Below are positions 8,135 to 16,289 of a stretch of 64,000 nt of DNA, one piece after another. The DNA lies in the NCBI RefSeq assembly GCF_001902145.1, contig NZ_MRST01000027.1:230519-294518 (forward strand). The letters are read 5' to 3'. The DNA comes from Pseudomonas fluorescens. Its GTDB lineage: Bacteria > Pseudomonadota > Gammaproteobacteria > Pseudomonadales > Pseudomonadaceae. The position numbers and the translations under genes are program-made. The notes beneath the pieces were generated by a model, which was not told the DNA's origin, ran no database searches, and saw only the letters and a program-made list of their open reading frames with translations. Each line of letters opens with the position of its first letter. The stretch's first letter is position 1.

Positions 8135-9229
8135 TTGGCCGTGCTTGCCCTGCTCCAGCGCCTGCTGGGTAAAAAAACCGACGCCTCGGACGCCTCGCCT
8201 ATCCCGGCGTATTTTCAAAAAAAAGCCGTACAACAGGGCTATACCCTCAGTGATGGGCAAATCCGGGCGATTACCGCCCTGAATCGCGAGGCCCAGCACC
8301 TGCTCAACGGCCAGGCCACGCGCAGCCTGTACCTGCACGGCCCGGTGGGGCGCGGCAAAAGCTGGCTGTTGGACGGATTTTTCCAGGCACTGCCCATCGC
8401 CGAGAAACAGCGCGTGCATTTCCACGAATTCTTCACCCGGCTGCACCAGGGCATGTTCCTGCACCGTGAGCATGATGACGCTCTGGGCGTTACCTTGGAT
8501 AAGCTGCTGGCCGGCTGCCGCGTGCTGTGTTTCGACGAATTCCATGTGCACGATATCGGCGATGCGATGCTCATCAGCCGCTTGTTCAAGGCCTTGTTCC
8601 AGCGCGGCGTGCTGGTGCTGGTGACCTCCAACTACCCGCCGGAAGGATTGCTGCCCAACCCGCTGTACCACGAACGCTTCAAGCCGGTGATCGAGCTGAT
8701 CGCCGCGCGCATGGAGGTGCTGGAAGTCACTGCGCCTCAGGACTTTCGCAACCTGGCTCAGGCCCACGCCCAACAACGCTTCACGGGCGGCCAGTATGTC
8801 TGGCCAGGTACGGCAGACCAGCGTGAAAGCCTGGGCCTGCCTGCCACAGATTGCCCGGCGCAAACCCTGAAGGTCGGCACTCGGCAGTTGCAGTGCCGAG
8901 GCCATCAGGCACGAACCATCGCGTTCACCTTCAACGACCTGTGCGAACAGCTCACGGCGGTCATGGATTACCTGTTGTTGTGCCAGGACTTCGACCACTG
9001 GATCATCGACGGCCTGCCGCAGCTGGCCGAATGCCCCATCGCCGTGCAACAGCGCTTTATCAACCTGGTAGACGTGCTCTACGACCAAGACAAGCAACTG
9101 ACACTTATCGGTCACCAGCCCCTGGATAAATGCCTGGAAGGCCAGGCCATCGACCTCGCCCGCACCGCCAGCCGCCTGCGCCAATTGCACACGCTCTGCC
9201 CGCAACCCGCGCCCGAGCCGCTATCATGA
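8135..9229 (+). CDS. ZapE/AFG1-family ATPase
   Basis: 364 residues from a TTG at 8135; a GTG at 8141 is equally possible. Walker A is LHGPVGRGKSWLLD, Walker B is VLCFDEFHVHDIGDAM, then VLVTSNYPPEGLLPN, all typical of AFG1-like ATPases. E. coli ZapE acts at the division ring; mitochondrial AFG1 handles unassembled respiratory proteins. Pseudomonads usually have another ZapE gene near the ribosomal protein genes, so this may be a paralogue. Only 37 bases separate it from the kinase gene downstream, which suggests one transcript. Confidence 0.85.
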   Translation: MAVLALLQRLLGKKTDASDASPIPAYFQKKAVQQGYTLSDGQIRAITALNREAQHLLNGQATRSLYLHGPVGRGKSWLLDGFFQALPIAEKQRVHFHEFFTRLHQGMFLHREHDDALGVTLDKLLAGCRVLCFDEFHVHDIGDAMLISRLFKALFQRGVLVLVTSNYPPEGLLPNPLYHERFKPVIELIAARMEVLEVTAPQDFRNLAQAHAQQRFTGGQYVWPGTADQRESLGLPATDCPAQTLKVGTRQLQCRGHQARTIAFTFNDLCEQLTAVMDYLLLCQDFDHWIIDGLPQLAECPIAVQQRFINLVDVLYDQDKQLTLIGHQPLDKCLEGQAIDLARTASRLRQLHTLCPQPAPEPLS

Positions 9230-9266
9230 GCGCCTTTTACGCCTCCTTCCGAGCACTGCGCCCTGC

Positions 9267-10556
9267 ATGAATACCCTCGCCCAACTCAAGGCTGGCCAAT
9301 TGGCTGGCGTTACGCGCCTGGACCTGGCCTGCGGGCTGACCGAGTTCCCCCGGGAAATCTTCGAACTGGCCGATTCGCTGGAAATCCTCAACCTCACCGG
9401 CAACGCCCTGAGCAGCCTGCCCGACGACCTGCACCGCCTGACGCACCTGCGTGTGCTGTTCTGTTCGGACAACGCCTTTACCGAACTGCCGCATTGCCTG
9501 GGCCAGTGCGCCAAGCTGAGCATGATCGGCTTCAAGGCCAACCAGATCAGCCAGGTACCCGCTGCCGCCCTGCCGCCGCTGTTGCGCTGGCTGATCCTCA
9601 CCGATAACTGCATCAGCCAGTTGCCCGATGAACTGGGCCAACGCCCCTTGCTGCAAAAGTTGATGCTGGCCGGTAACCAGTTGGCCGACCTGCCGCCAAG
9701 CCTGGCCCAGTGCCAAAACCTGGAGTTGCTCCGCATCGCCTCCAATCGCCTCACCCACCTGCCGCAGTGGCTGCTGACCCTGCCGAGCCTGACCTGGCTG
9801 GCCTACGCCGGCAACCCGGTGGAAATGGCCGTGCAGGTAAGCGCCGACGAGGCGACGCCGAACATCGCCTGGCAGGAACTTGAAATGGGCGAAGTCCTGG
9901 GCGAAGGCGCTTCGGGGATTATTCGCAAGGCGCTGTGGAAACCCCGTGCGTTGCCAGTCGCGGTCAAGCTGTACAAGGGCACCATCACCAGCGACGGTTC
10001 ACCGCTGCATGAAATGCAAGCCTGCATTGCCGCCGGGCTGCATCCCAACCTGATCAAGGTGCAAGGACGCGTCATCGGCCACCCCGACAACCAGGCCGCG
10101 CTGGTGATGGAGCTGATCGATCCGAGTTACCGCAACCTCGCAGCCCTGCCGAGCCTGGCGTCGTGCACGCGGGATGTCTACGAACCCACCACCCGTTTCA
10201 GCCTGGACGTGGCACTGCGCATGGCGCGGGACATTGCTTCGGTGGCGGCGCACCTGCATCGGCACGGTATTACCCATGGTGACCTGTATGGTCACAATAT
10301 TTTGTGGAACGCAGCAGGTGATTGCTTGCTCGGAGACTTTGGCGCGGCGTCATTCCATGCCACGGCGGACACGCCGGAAACCCGTGCGTTGCAGCGTATT
10401 GAAGTGCGAGCGTTCGGGGTGCTGCTGGGGGAGTTGTTGGAGCGGGTGGGAACCAGCGACGAAAGCTTGCAGGCACTGAAACAACGCTGCTGCCAGCCGG
10501 ATGTGCTGGCGCGACCGAGCTTCGAAGAGATCGAAGCCTTGCTGCACGCTATCTAA
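9267..10556 (+). CDS. Leucine-rich-repeat protein with C-terminal protein kinase domain
   Basis: 429 residues. About seven leucine-rich repeats cover residues 35-190 (pattern LxxLxLxxNxLxxLP). A kinase domain follows: glycine loop GEGASG (212-217), VAVK (Lys234), HGDLYGHN (Asp339, Asn344) and DFG (357-359). The usual HRD reads HGD and the loop lysine is Tyr341, as in some atypical kinases, but the ATP lysine, catalytic Asp and metal-binding residues are kept. There is no signal peptide, so it is probably cytosolic. The substrate is unknown. Confidence 0.9.
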   Translation: MNTLAQLKAGQLAGVTRLDLACGLTEFPREIFELADSLEILNLTGNALSSLPDDLHRLTHLRVLFCSDNAFTELPHCLGQCAKLSMIGFKANQISQVPAAALPPLLRWLILTDNCISQLPDELGQRPLLQKLMLAGNQLADLPPSLAQCQNLELLRIASNRLTHLPQWLLTLPSLTWLAYAGNPVEMAVQVSADEATPNIAWQELEMGEVLGEGASGIIRKALWKPRALPVAVKLYKGTITSDGSPLHEMQACIAAGLHPNLIKVQGRVIGHPDNQAALVMELIDPSYRNLAALPSLASCTRDVYEPTTRFSLDVALRMARDIASVAAHLHRHGITHGDLYGHNILWNAAGDCLLGDFGAASFHATADTPETRALQRIEVRAFGVLLGELLERVGTSDESLQALKQRCCQPDVLARPSFEEIEALLHAI

Positions 10557-10557
10557 C

Positions 10558-10657
10558 TGTAGGAGCGAGCTTGCTCGCGAAAAACTCACCGGCGCTGCGT
10601 TTATTCAGGATGCACGCGTTATCGTTGACGTTTTTCGCGAGCAAGCTCGCTCCTACA
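10558..10657. repeat. REPIN (paired REP palindromes)
   Basis: TGTAGGAGCGAGCTTGCTCG at the left and its inverse at the right enclose about 50 bases, 100 bp overall. It lies between the convergent kinase and YebC-like genes. Confidence 0.9.
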
Positions 10658-10689
10658 AGGCAATTTGACCGCGTGTACTCAGATAGAAA

Positions 10690-11394
10690 TCAGCCCGCCA
10701 GGCCGACAAACATATCCTGGACATCATCATGGTTGTCCAGGCCTTCCAGGAACGCCTCGACTTCAGCCATCTGCTCATCGGTCAAACCGCTGACCGGGTT
10801 CTTGGAGATATAGCCCAGCTTGGCCGACAGCACGGTAAAACCCTGCTCCGGCAACGCTTTCTGCACGGCATCCAGGTCGGTGGTTTCGGTGATGAACAAG
10901 GTGGCGCCTTCTTCACCCTCTTCAAAGTCCTGGGCGCCTGCTTCGATGGCGGCCATTTCTGGATCGGCGTCCGGCGTGTCCGGCGATGCTTCGATCAGGC
11001 CCACATGGTTGAAATCCCAGGCCACCGAACCGGAAGCGCCCAGTTGGCCCTTGCGGAAGGCCACGCGGATTTCCGCCACGGTGCGGTTGATGTTGTCGGT
11101 CACGCACTCGACGATCAAAGGTACCTGGTGGGGCGCGAAACCTTCGTAGGTCACGCGGTGGTATTGCACGGTTTCACCGAGCAGACCGGCGCCTTTCTTG
11201 ATCGCGCGGTCCAGGGTTTCCTTGGGCATCGAGGCTTTTTTGGCCTGTTCCACCACCAGGCGCAGGTGCGCGTTGGTCGCGGTATCGGCGCCGTTGCGGG
11301 CGGCGATGGTGATTTCTTTCACCAGCTTGCCGAAAATCTTGCCCTTGGCATTGGCTGCCGCTTCTTTATGTTTGACTTTCCACTGTGCGCCCAT
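10690..11394 (-). CDS. YebC/TACO1-family protein (YeeN-like paralogue)
   Basis: 234 residues covering the whole family: N-terminal WKVKHKEAAANAKGKIFGKLVKEI, then the DNINRTVAEIRVAFRKG segment and an acidic C-terminal domain. The family was long called a transcription regulator; recent work on TACO1/YebC points to relief of ribosome stalling on proline-rich stretches. The opening MGAQWKVKHKE differs from the housekeeping YebC (MAGHSKWANIKHRK), so this is probably the second, YeeN-like copy. It stands alone. Confidence 0.85.
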   Translation of the reverse strand: MGAQWKVKHKEAAANAKGKIFGKLVKEITIAARNGADTATNAHLRLVVEQAKKASMPKETLDRAIKKGAGLLGETVQYHRVTYEGFAPHQVPLIVECVTDNINRTVAEIRVAFRKGQLGASGSVAWDFNHVGLIEASPDTPDADPEMAAIEAGAQDFEEGEEGATLFITETTDLDAVQKALPEQGFTVLSAKLGYISKNPVSGLTDEQMAEVEAFLEGLDNHDDVQDMFVGLAG

Positions 11395-11544
11395 GACTCA
11401 CTCTCTTATTTCCATCGCGCCGAAACGTCTACTGGCCGGCGCTTTGGGGGCAGAGTTTATAGCGCAAGAACGCTTCGTTCCACCAAAAAACCGGCCAGGG
11501 TACTCAGGTGCGCAAGGGTTAGATCGCGATGTGTGCAAGCGTCT

Positions 11545-12399
11545 TCACGCCAACTCGAAAAACGCCTGAATCAAGCGCAGCGAGCGACGGCGCTCCATGC
11601 AGCCGAGCATATGCCGGTTCAGCAGGCCATCGCCGAGGATCGGCACCGCCTGTACACGCGGGTCCGGGCTGACCTCCATCGACGACACCACGCCCACGCC
11701 CAACTCTGCCGCCACCGCCTCGGCCACAGCTTCCCGACTGTCCAGTTCCAGCAGCACTTTGGGTTGCACATTCGCCGCCAGGCACGCGTTATCAAAGGTG
11801 CGGCGGGTGATGGAACTGGGCTCGCGCAGCACCATGATCACCTCATGCAGCTGCGCCAGTTCAATACCCTCAGGCTGCTTGGCCCACGGGTGCGCGGCCG
11901 GCACCAAGGCGCAAATCCGTGACTCGTCCAGGGATTGCAAGTGCAGGCCATTGCGTGGCTCCACCTCGGTGAGCACCGCCACATCCGCATGTTCGGACAG
12001 CAGTGCCGCCAGGGTCTCCTGGGCATTGCCCAAACGCAGGTTCACGGTAATGCCAGGGTAGCGCGCGCGCAGGCTGGCGATCATCGGCATCACCAGATGC
12101 GGGCCATCCGCCGCCACTTCCAGGCGCCCGGTGAGCAACTGGCGGTTGGCCTCCAGCATGGTTTGCGCCTCGTCGACCAAACCGAAGATCGCCCGAGTGA
12201 TGGCCGCCAGGCGCGCGCCTTCCTCGGTCAATTCCACCCGGCGTGCGGTGCGGCGCAACAGCGGGATCTGGTAGTGCTCTTCCAGCGCCTTGATATGCCC
12301 GGTCACCGCCGGCTGGCTGATAAACAACCGAGCCGCCGCGCGAGTAAAACTGCCCTCGCGGGCCACCGCATCGAATGCACGCAATTGGAACAGGTTCAT
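11545..12399 (-). CDS. LysR-family regulator of 2-aminoethylphosphonate use
   Basis: 284 residues from the ATG at 12399; upstream extensions lack the family N terminus. The LysR helix-turn-helix (MNLFQLRAFDAVAREGSFTRAAARLFISQPAVTGHIKALE) and a substrate-binding domain are complete. It is divergent from phnW with 111 bases between, the standard place for a LysR activator of its neighbour; P. aeruginosa has the same arrangement at its phnWX locus. It probably senses 2-aminoethylphosphonate or phosphonoacetaldehyde. Confidence 0.85.
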   Translation of the reverse strand: MNLFQLRAFDAVAREGSFTRAAARLFISQPAVTGHIKALEEHYQIPLLRRTARRVELTEEGARLAAITRAIFGLVDEAQTMLEANRQLLTGRLEVAADGPHLVMPMIASLRARYPGITVNLRLGNAQETLAALLSEHADVAVLTEVEPRNGLHLQSLDESRICALVPAAHPWAKQPEGIELAQLHEVIMVLREPSSITRRTFDNACLAANVQPKVLLELDSREAVAEAVAAELGVGVVSSMEVSPDPRVQAVPILGDGLLNRHMLGCMERRRSLRLIQAFFELA

Positions 12400-12510
12400 A
12401 GCTATCGGCCTCACTGATAGCTCGTATAACAACAAACAATTTGATTGATGACAAGCCAAACTGCAATTTAGGCGCCGTAGCTTCAACCCCGACCCTTGCG
12501 AGGATTTGAG

Positions 12511-13635
12511 ATGACCACTGCCGCGCCGATCCTGTTGACCCCTGGCCCCCTGACCACTTCGACCCGCACCCGTCAGGCGATGATGGTGGACTGGGGGTCA
12601 TGGGATGATCGCTTCAACCAGCTCACTGCCAGCGTCTGCACACAGTTGCTGGCGATCCTCAACGGTGCCGACAGCCATCATTGCGTACCGTTACAAGGCA
12701 GCGGCACCTTTGCCGTCGAAGCCGCCATCGGCACTTTGGTGCCCCGCGAGGGCAAGGTGCTGGTGCTGATCAATGGCGCCTATGGCAAGCGCCTGGCGAA
12801 GATCTGCGAGGTGCTTGGCCGCGCGTTCAGCACCTTTGAAACCGCCGAAGACGAGCCCACAACCGCTGCCGATGTGGATCGCCTGCTGCGCGCCGACAGC
12901 GCCATCACCCACGTCGCGCTGATCCATTGTGAGACCAGCACCGGCATTCTCAACCCGCTGCGGGAGATCGCCCAGGTGGTCGAACACCACGGCAAACGCC
13001 TGATCATCGACGCCATGAGTTCCTTCGGCGCGCTGCCGATCGATGCCCGCGAAGTCCCGTTCGAAGCGTTGATCGCCGCCTCCGGCAAATGCCTGGAAGG
13101 CGTGCCGGGCATGGGGTTTGTCTTCGCAGAAAAACATGCGCTGGCCGCTGCCCAAGGCAACTGCCATTCCCTGGCGATGGACCTGTTCGACCAGCACAGC
13201 TACATGACCAAAACCGGCCAGTGGCGCTTCACCCCACCCACCCACGTGGTCGCCGCCCTGCATGAAGCGCTGTTGCAATACGCCGAGGAAGGCGGCCTGC
13301 CCGCCCGTCACCAGCGCTACGCGAATAACTGCCAGGCATTGCTGGACGGCATGGCCGAACTGGGCCTGCGCAGCTTTCTGCCAGCGGCGATCCAGGCGCC
13401 GATCATCGCCACCTTCCACGCCCCCGACGATCCTCGCTACGAGTTCAAAGCGTTCTACGAACGGGTCAAGGCCAAGGGTTTCATTCTGTACCCGGGCAAA
13501 TTGACCCAGGTGGAAACCTTTCGCGTGGGCTGCATCGGCCATGTCGACGCGGCCGGCATGCGCGCAGCCGTCAAGGCCATCGCCGAGGTGCTGCAAGAAA
13601 TGTGTAGGAGCGAGCTTGCTCGCGAAGAGCGTTAA
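12511..13635 (+). CDS. phnW: 2-aminoethylphosphonate:pyruvate transaminase
   Basis: 374 residues, start with AGGA nine bases upstream. Class V PLP transaminase: ILLTPGPLTTS at the N terminus, DAMSSFGALPID for the cofactor Asp, and SGKCLEGVPGMGFV with the PLP lysine. It moves the amino group of 2-aminoethylphosphonate to pyruvate, giving phosphonoacetaldehyde and alanine. The last ten residues (CRSELAREER) and the stop codon are encoded by REP sequence starting at 13603, so the ancestral C terminus was probably changed by REP insertion. Phosphonoacetaldehyde passes to PhnX. Confidence 0.95.
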   Translation: MTTAAPILLTPGPLTTSTRTRQAMMVDWGSWDDRFNQLTASVCTQLLAILNGADSHHCVPLQGSGTFAVEAAIGTLVPREGKVLVLINGAYGKRLAKICEVLGRAFSTFETAEDEPTTAADVDRLLRADSAITHVALIHCETSTGILNPLREIAQVVEHHGKRLIIDAMSSFGALPIDAREVPFEALIAASGKCLEGVPGMGFVFAEKHALAAAQGNCHSLAMDLFDQHSYMTKTGQWRFTPPTHVVAALHEALLQYAEEGGLPARHQRYANNCQALLDGMAELGLRSFLPAAIQAPIIATFHAPDDPRYEFKAFYERVKAKGFILYPGKLTQVETFRVGCIGHVDAAGMRAAVKAIAEVLQEMCRSELAREER

Positions 13636-13702
13636 CGATAACGCGGGCATCCTGAGTTAACGCGGCGCCTGGATGTTTTTCGCGAGCAAGCTCGCTCCTA
13701 CA
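13603..13702. repeat. REPIN overlapping the 3' end of phnW
   Basis: 100-bp paired REP with TGTAGGAGCGAGCTTGCTCG arms. It supplies the phnW C terminus and fills the phnW-phnX gap, leaving 33 bases before phnX. It may change the ratio of the two products by hairpin-stabilised 3' ends. Confidence 0.9.
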
Positions 13703-13735
13703 TAGATGAATGTCATTACCCACAGGATCTGAACC

Positions 13736-14563
13736 ATGAACTATCAAAACCCCAACACCCTCCAGGCCGTTATCCTCGACTGGGCCGGCACCGTGGTCGA
13801 TTTCGGCTCCTTCGCCCCCACGCAGATTTTTGTCGAGGCCTTCGCCGAGTTCGACGTGCAGGTCTCTATCGAGGAAGCCCGTGGCCCGATGGGCATGGGC
13901 AAGTGGGACCATATCCGCACCCTCTGCGACCAGCCGCAGGTTGCCGAACGCTACCGCCAGGCGTTCGGCCGCACGCCCACCGACGACGACGTGACCGCCA
14001 TCTACCAGCGCTTCATGCCGCTGCAGATCGAGAAAATTGCCGAGCACTCGGCCCTGATCCCCGGCGCCCTCGACACCATCGCCACCCTGCGCGGCCAAGG
14101 CATCAAGATCGGCTCCTGCTCCGGCTACCCCAAGCAGGTGATGGACAAGGTCGTGGCCCTGGCCGCCACCAATGGCTACGTCGCCGACCACGTCGTGGCC
14201 ACTGACGAAGTGCCCAACGGCCGACCATGGCCGGCCCAGGCGCTGGCCAACGTGATCGCCCTGGGCATTGATGATGTGGCGGCCTGCGTGAAGGTCGACG
14301 ACACCGTGCCGGGCATTCTCGAAGGCCGTCGTGCCGGCATGTGGACGGTGGCCCTGACCTGCTCCGGCAACGCCCTGGGCCTGACCTACGAGCAGTTCCG
14401 AGCCCTGGACAGCGCCACCTTGGCCAGCGAGCGCACGCGTATCGAAGCGATGTTTGCAGGTTCGCGCCCGCACTACTTGATCGACACCATCACCGACCTG
14501 CCGCAGGTCATCGCCGACATCAACGCGCGCCTGGCCCGTGGGGAAATGCCGCAGGCTTACTGA
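13736..14563 (+). CDS. phnX: Phosphonoacetaldehyde hydrolase (phosphonatase)
   Basis: 275 residues, HAD superfamily. The nucleophile Asp is in ILDWAGTVVDFG; the Schiff-base lysine specific to phosphonatases is in MGMGKWDHI; SCSGYPKQVM is HAD motif 2, and the acidic motif is VKVDDTVPGI. It splits phosphonoacetaldehyde into acetaldehyde and phosphate, completing the route begun by PhnW and letting the cell use a natural phosphonate as P, N and C source. Confidence 0.95.
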   Translation: MNYQNPNTLQAVILDWAGTVVDFGSFAPTQIFVEAFAEFDVQVSIEEARGPMGMGKWDHIRTLCDQPQVAERYRQAFGRTPTDDDVTAIYQRFMPLQIEKIAEHSALIPGALDTIATLRGQGIKIGSCSGYPKQVMDKVVALAATNGYVADHVVATDEVPNGRPWPAQALANVIALGIDDVAACVKVDDTVPGILEGRRAGMWTVALTCSGNALGLTYEQFRALDSATLASERTRIEAMFAGSRPHYLIDTITDLPQVIADINARLARGEMPQAY

Positions 14564-14677
14564 CAGAGGTCAAAACAACGGCATTGGCAACAAGCGCACC
14601 ACTCAAAACAGGCATAGAGTTAATGCACTCCATCGCTAAAGAATGGAGGTATGCCCTGATGAGTGAGGAACACAGCG

Positions 14678-15238
14678 ATGCCGTGGAAAAATTCCGATAC
14701 ACGCTACAGCACTATGTCGATTGCGTTGCACTGGTTGATGGTGGTGCTGCTGGCGGTGGTCTACGCCTGCATTGAACTGCGCGGCCAATTCCCCAAAGGC
14801 AGCGGTGCGCGCACCTTGATTGTTGAGATGCACTTCATGCTCGGCCTTACCGTGTTTGTACTGGTATGGCTGCGCCTGTTTGCACGCAGCCTGGGGATGG
14901 CGCCGAAGATCCTGCCGGCACCGCCACAATGGCAGAGCCTGCTGGCGACGCTGATGCACGCTGCGTTGTACGCGTTGATGATCGGCATGCCGATTGCCGG
15001 TTGGTTGATTGTCAGCGCCGAAGGGCACTCGGTGATGTTCTATGGGATGGAATTGCCGCCGTTGATTGGGGAAAACAAGGCACTGGCCAAGGAGATTGAA
15101 GGCTGGCATGTGCTGTTTGGCCAGATCGGGTACTGGCTGATCGGGCTGCACGCGTTGGCGGGAATCTTTCATCATTACGTGATGCGCGATAACACGGCGC
15201 TGCGCATGATGCCGGGTGGGCAAAAACGCATCAGCTGA
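14678..15238 (+). CDS. Cytochrome b561
   Basis: 186 residues from the ATG at 14678, which has AGGA eight bases before it; an upstream GTG at 14663 is less likely. Four membrane helices with ligand histidines in ALHWLMVV, VEMHFMLG, LMHAALYAL and LIGLHALAGIFHHYV. It is a paralogue of the b561 gene at 5.0-5.6 kb but has no enzyme gene beside it. It is separated from phnX by 114 bases and probably not part of the phosphonate pathway. Confidence 0.88.
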   Translation: MPWKNSDTRYSTMSIALHWLMVVLLAVVYACIELRGQFPKGSGARTLIVEMHFMLGLTVFVLVWLRLFARSLGMAPKILPAPPQWQSLLATLMHAALYALMIGMPIAGWLIVSAEGHSVMFYGMELPPLIGENKALAKEIEGWHVLFGQIGYWLIGLHALAGIFHHYVMRDNTALRMMPGGQKRIS

Positions 15239-15250
15239 TAGCCGCTACCC

Positions 15251-15350
15251 TGTAGGAGCGAGCTTGCTCGCGAAGAACTCCCAGGCAACGCGATCATCCA
15301 GAATGCACGCGTTATCGTTCAGGTTCTTCGCGAGCAAGCTCGCTCCTACA
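15251..15350. repeat. REPIN overlapping the 3' end of the D-cysteine desulfhydrase-like gene
   Basis: 100-bp paired REP. Its right arm contains the stop codon of the convergent PLP enzyme gene (bases 15346-15348). Confidence 0.9.
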
Positions 15351-16233
15351 GGAAGCCTCGGCGGCCTTGCAGGCCGCCGGTATGGATGAAGATCAGGCGC
15401 GTGCCGGGGGCAAAGCGTCCGGCCTCGATCTGCTGTTTCAACGCCAGCAGCGCCTTGCCGGTGTAAAGCGGTTCCAGCGGTAGACCGCACGTTTGTTCGG
15501 TGCGCTGGATGAAGTCCAGCAACAGCGGATCGACCTTGGCAAAGCCACCGCGACTGGCGTCCAGCAATGTATAACCGTCCTGCACGATGACACTCACGTT
15601 CTGCGCCACACCGTGATCATCCGGCACCGCCAGGGCGCCATACACCGGATGCGCGCCCGCCTCCGCCAGTGCCAGCCCGGCCAGTGTCGTGCCGGTACCC
15701 GCCGCCAACCACCAGGCGTCGTAATCGCTCCAACCGAGCTTGCCCAACTGCGCCCGCGCCTGCTCGACCAACACGCCACAGCCCTGCGCCCCGGCCAGCC
15801 CACCGCCGCCTTCGGGTATCGGATAAAAGCCAGGATACTGCTCGCGCCAAGGCAACCAGAAACCCGCTTCATGCCGCCCCCGATAACCGCCATAACCGAG
15901 CCAATGCAGCTGCATGCCAAACGCTTTGAGGTCGAGAACCGTGGGGGTGTCTTGAGGATGGCCCCGCAGCAGGCCGACCGTGGGAAAACCAAAGCGCTTG
16001 CCCGCCGCCGCCAGCGCATGCAGATGGTTGGAGTAGGCACCGCCGAGACTGATCACACCGGTAGCCCCAGCGCGTCGGGCCTGGGCCAGGTGCTCGGTGA
16101 GTTTGAACCACTTGTTGCCGCTGATCAGCGGGTCGATACGGTCCAGACGCAGCACGGCCAACTCGACCCCGTTCAGCCAATCAAGCTGCAAAGGTTCAAG
16201 GGGCGCGTGAGGAAGCCAGTCGAAAGGGCCCAT
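15346..16233 (-). CDS. D-cysteine desulfhydrase / ACC deaminase family PLP enzyme
   Basis: 295 residues, fold-type II PLP enzyme. The PLP lysine is in SGNKWFKL; LGGAYSNHLHALAAAG is the phosphate/carboxylate-binding stretch and AAGTGTTLAGLA the phosphate cup. Members either release sulfide from D-cysteine or deaminate 1-aminocyclopropane-1-carboxylate; the sequence alone does not decide, though the length (below 320) favours the shorter desulfhydrase-like branch. Its TAG stop comes from the REP motif CTGTAGGAGCG. It is 56 bases downstream of fadH on the same strand. Confidence 0.82.
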   Translation of the reverse strand: MGPFDWLPHAPLEPLQLDWLNGVELAVLRLDRIDPLISGNKWFKLTEHLAQARRAGATGVISLGGAYSNHLHALAAAGKRFGFPTVGLLRGHPQDTPTVLDLKAFGMQLHWLGYGGYRGRHEAGFWLPWREQYPGFYPIPEGGGGLAGAQGCGVLVEQARAQLGKLGWSDYDAWWLAAGTGTTLAGLALAEAGAHPVYGALAVPDDHGVAQNVSVIVQDGYTLLDASRGGFAKVDPLLLDFIQRTEQTCGLPLEPLYTGKALLALKQQIEAGRFAPGTRLIFIHTGGLQGRRGFL

Positions 16234-16289
16234 CGGCAGGTATCTGAATGAAAAAGGGGCGGTAGTCTAACACCGCCCCTCTTGTCGCC

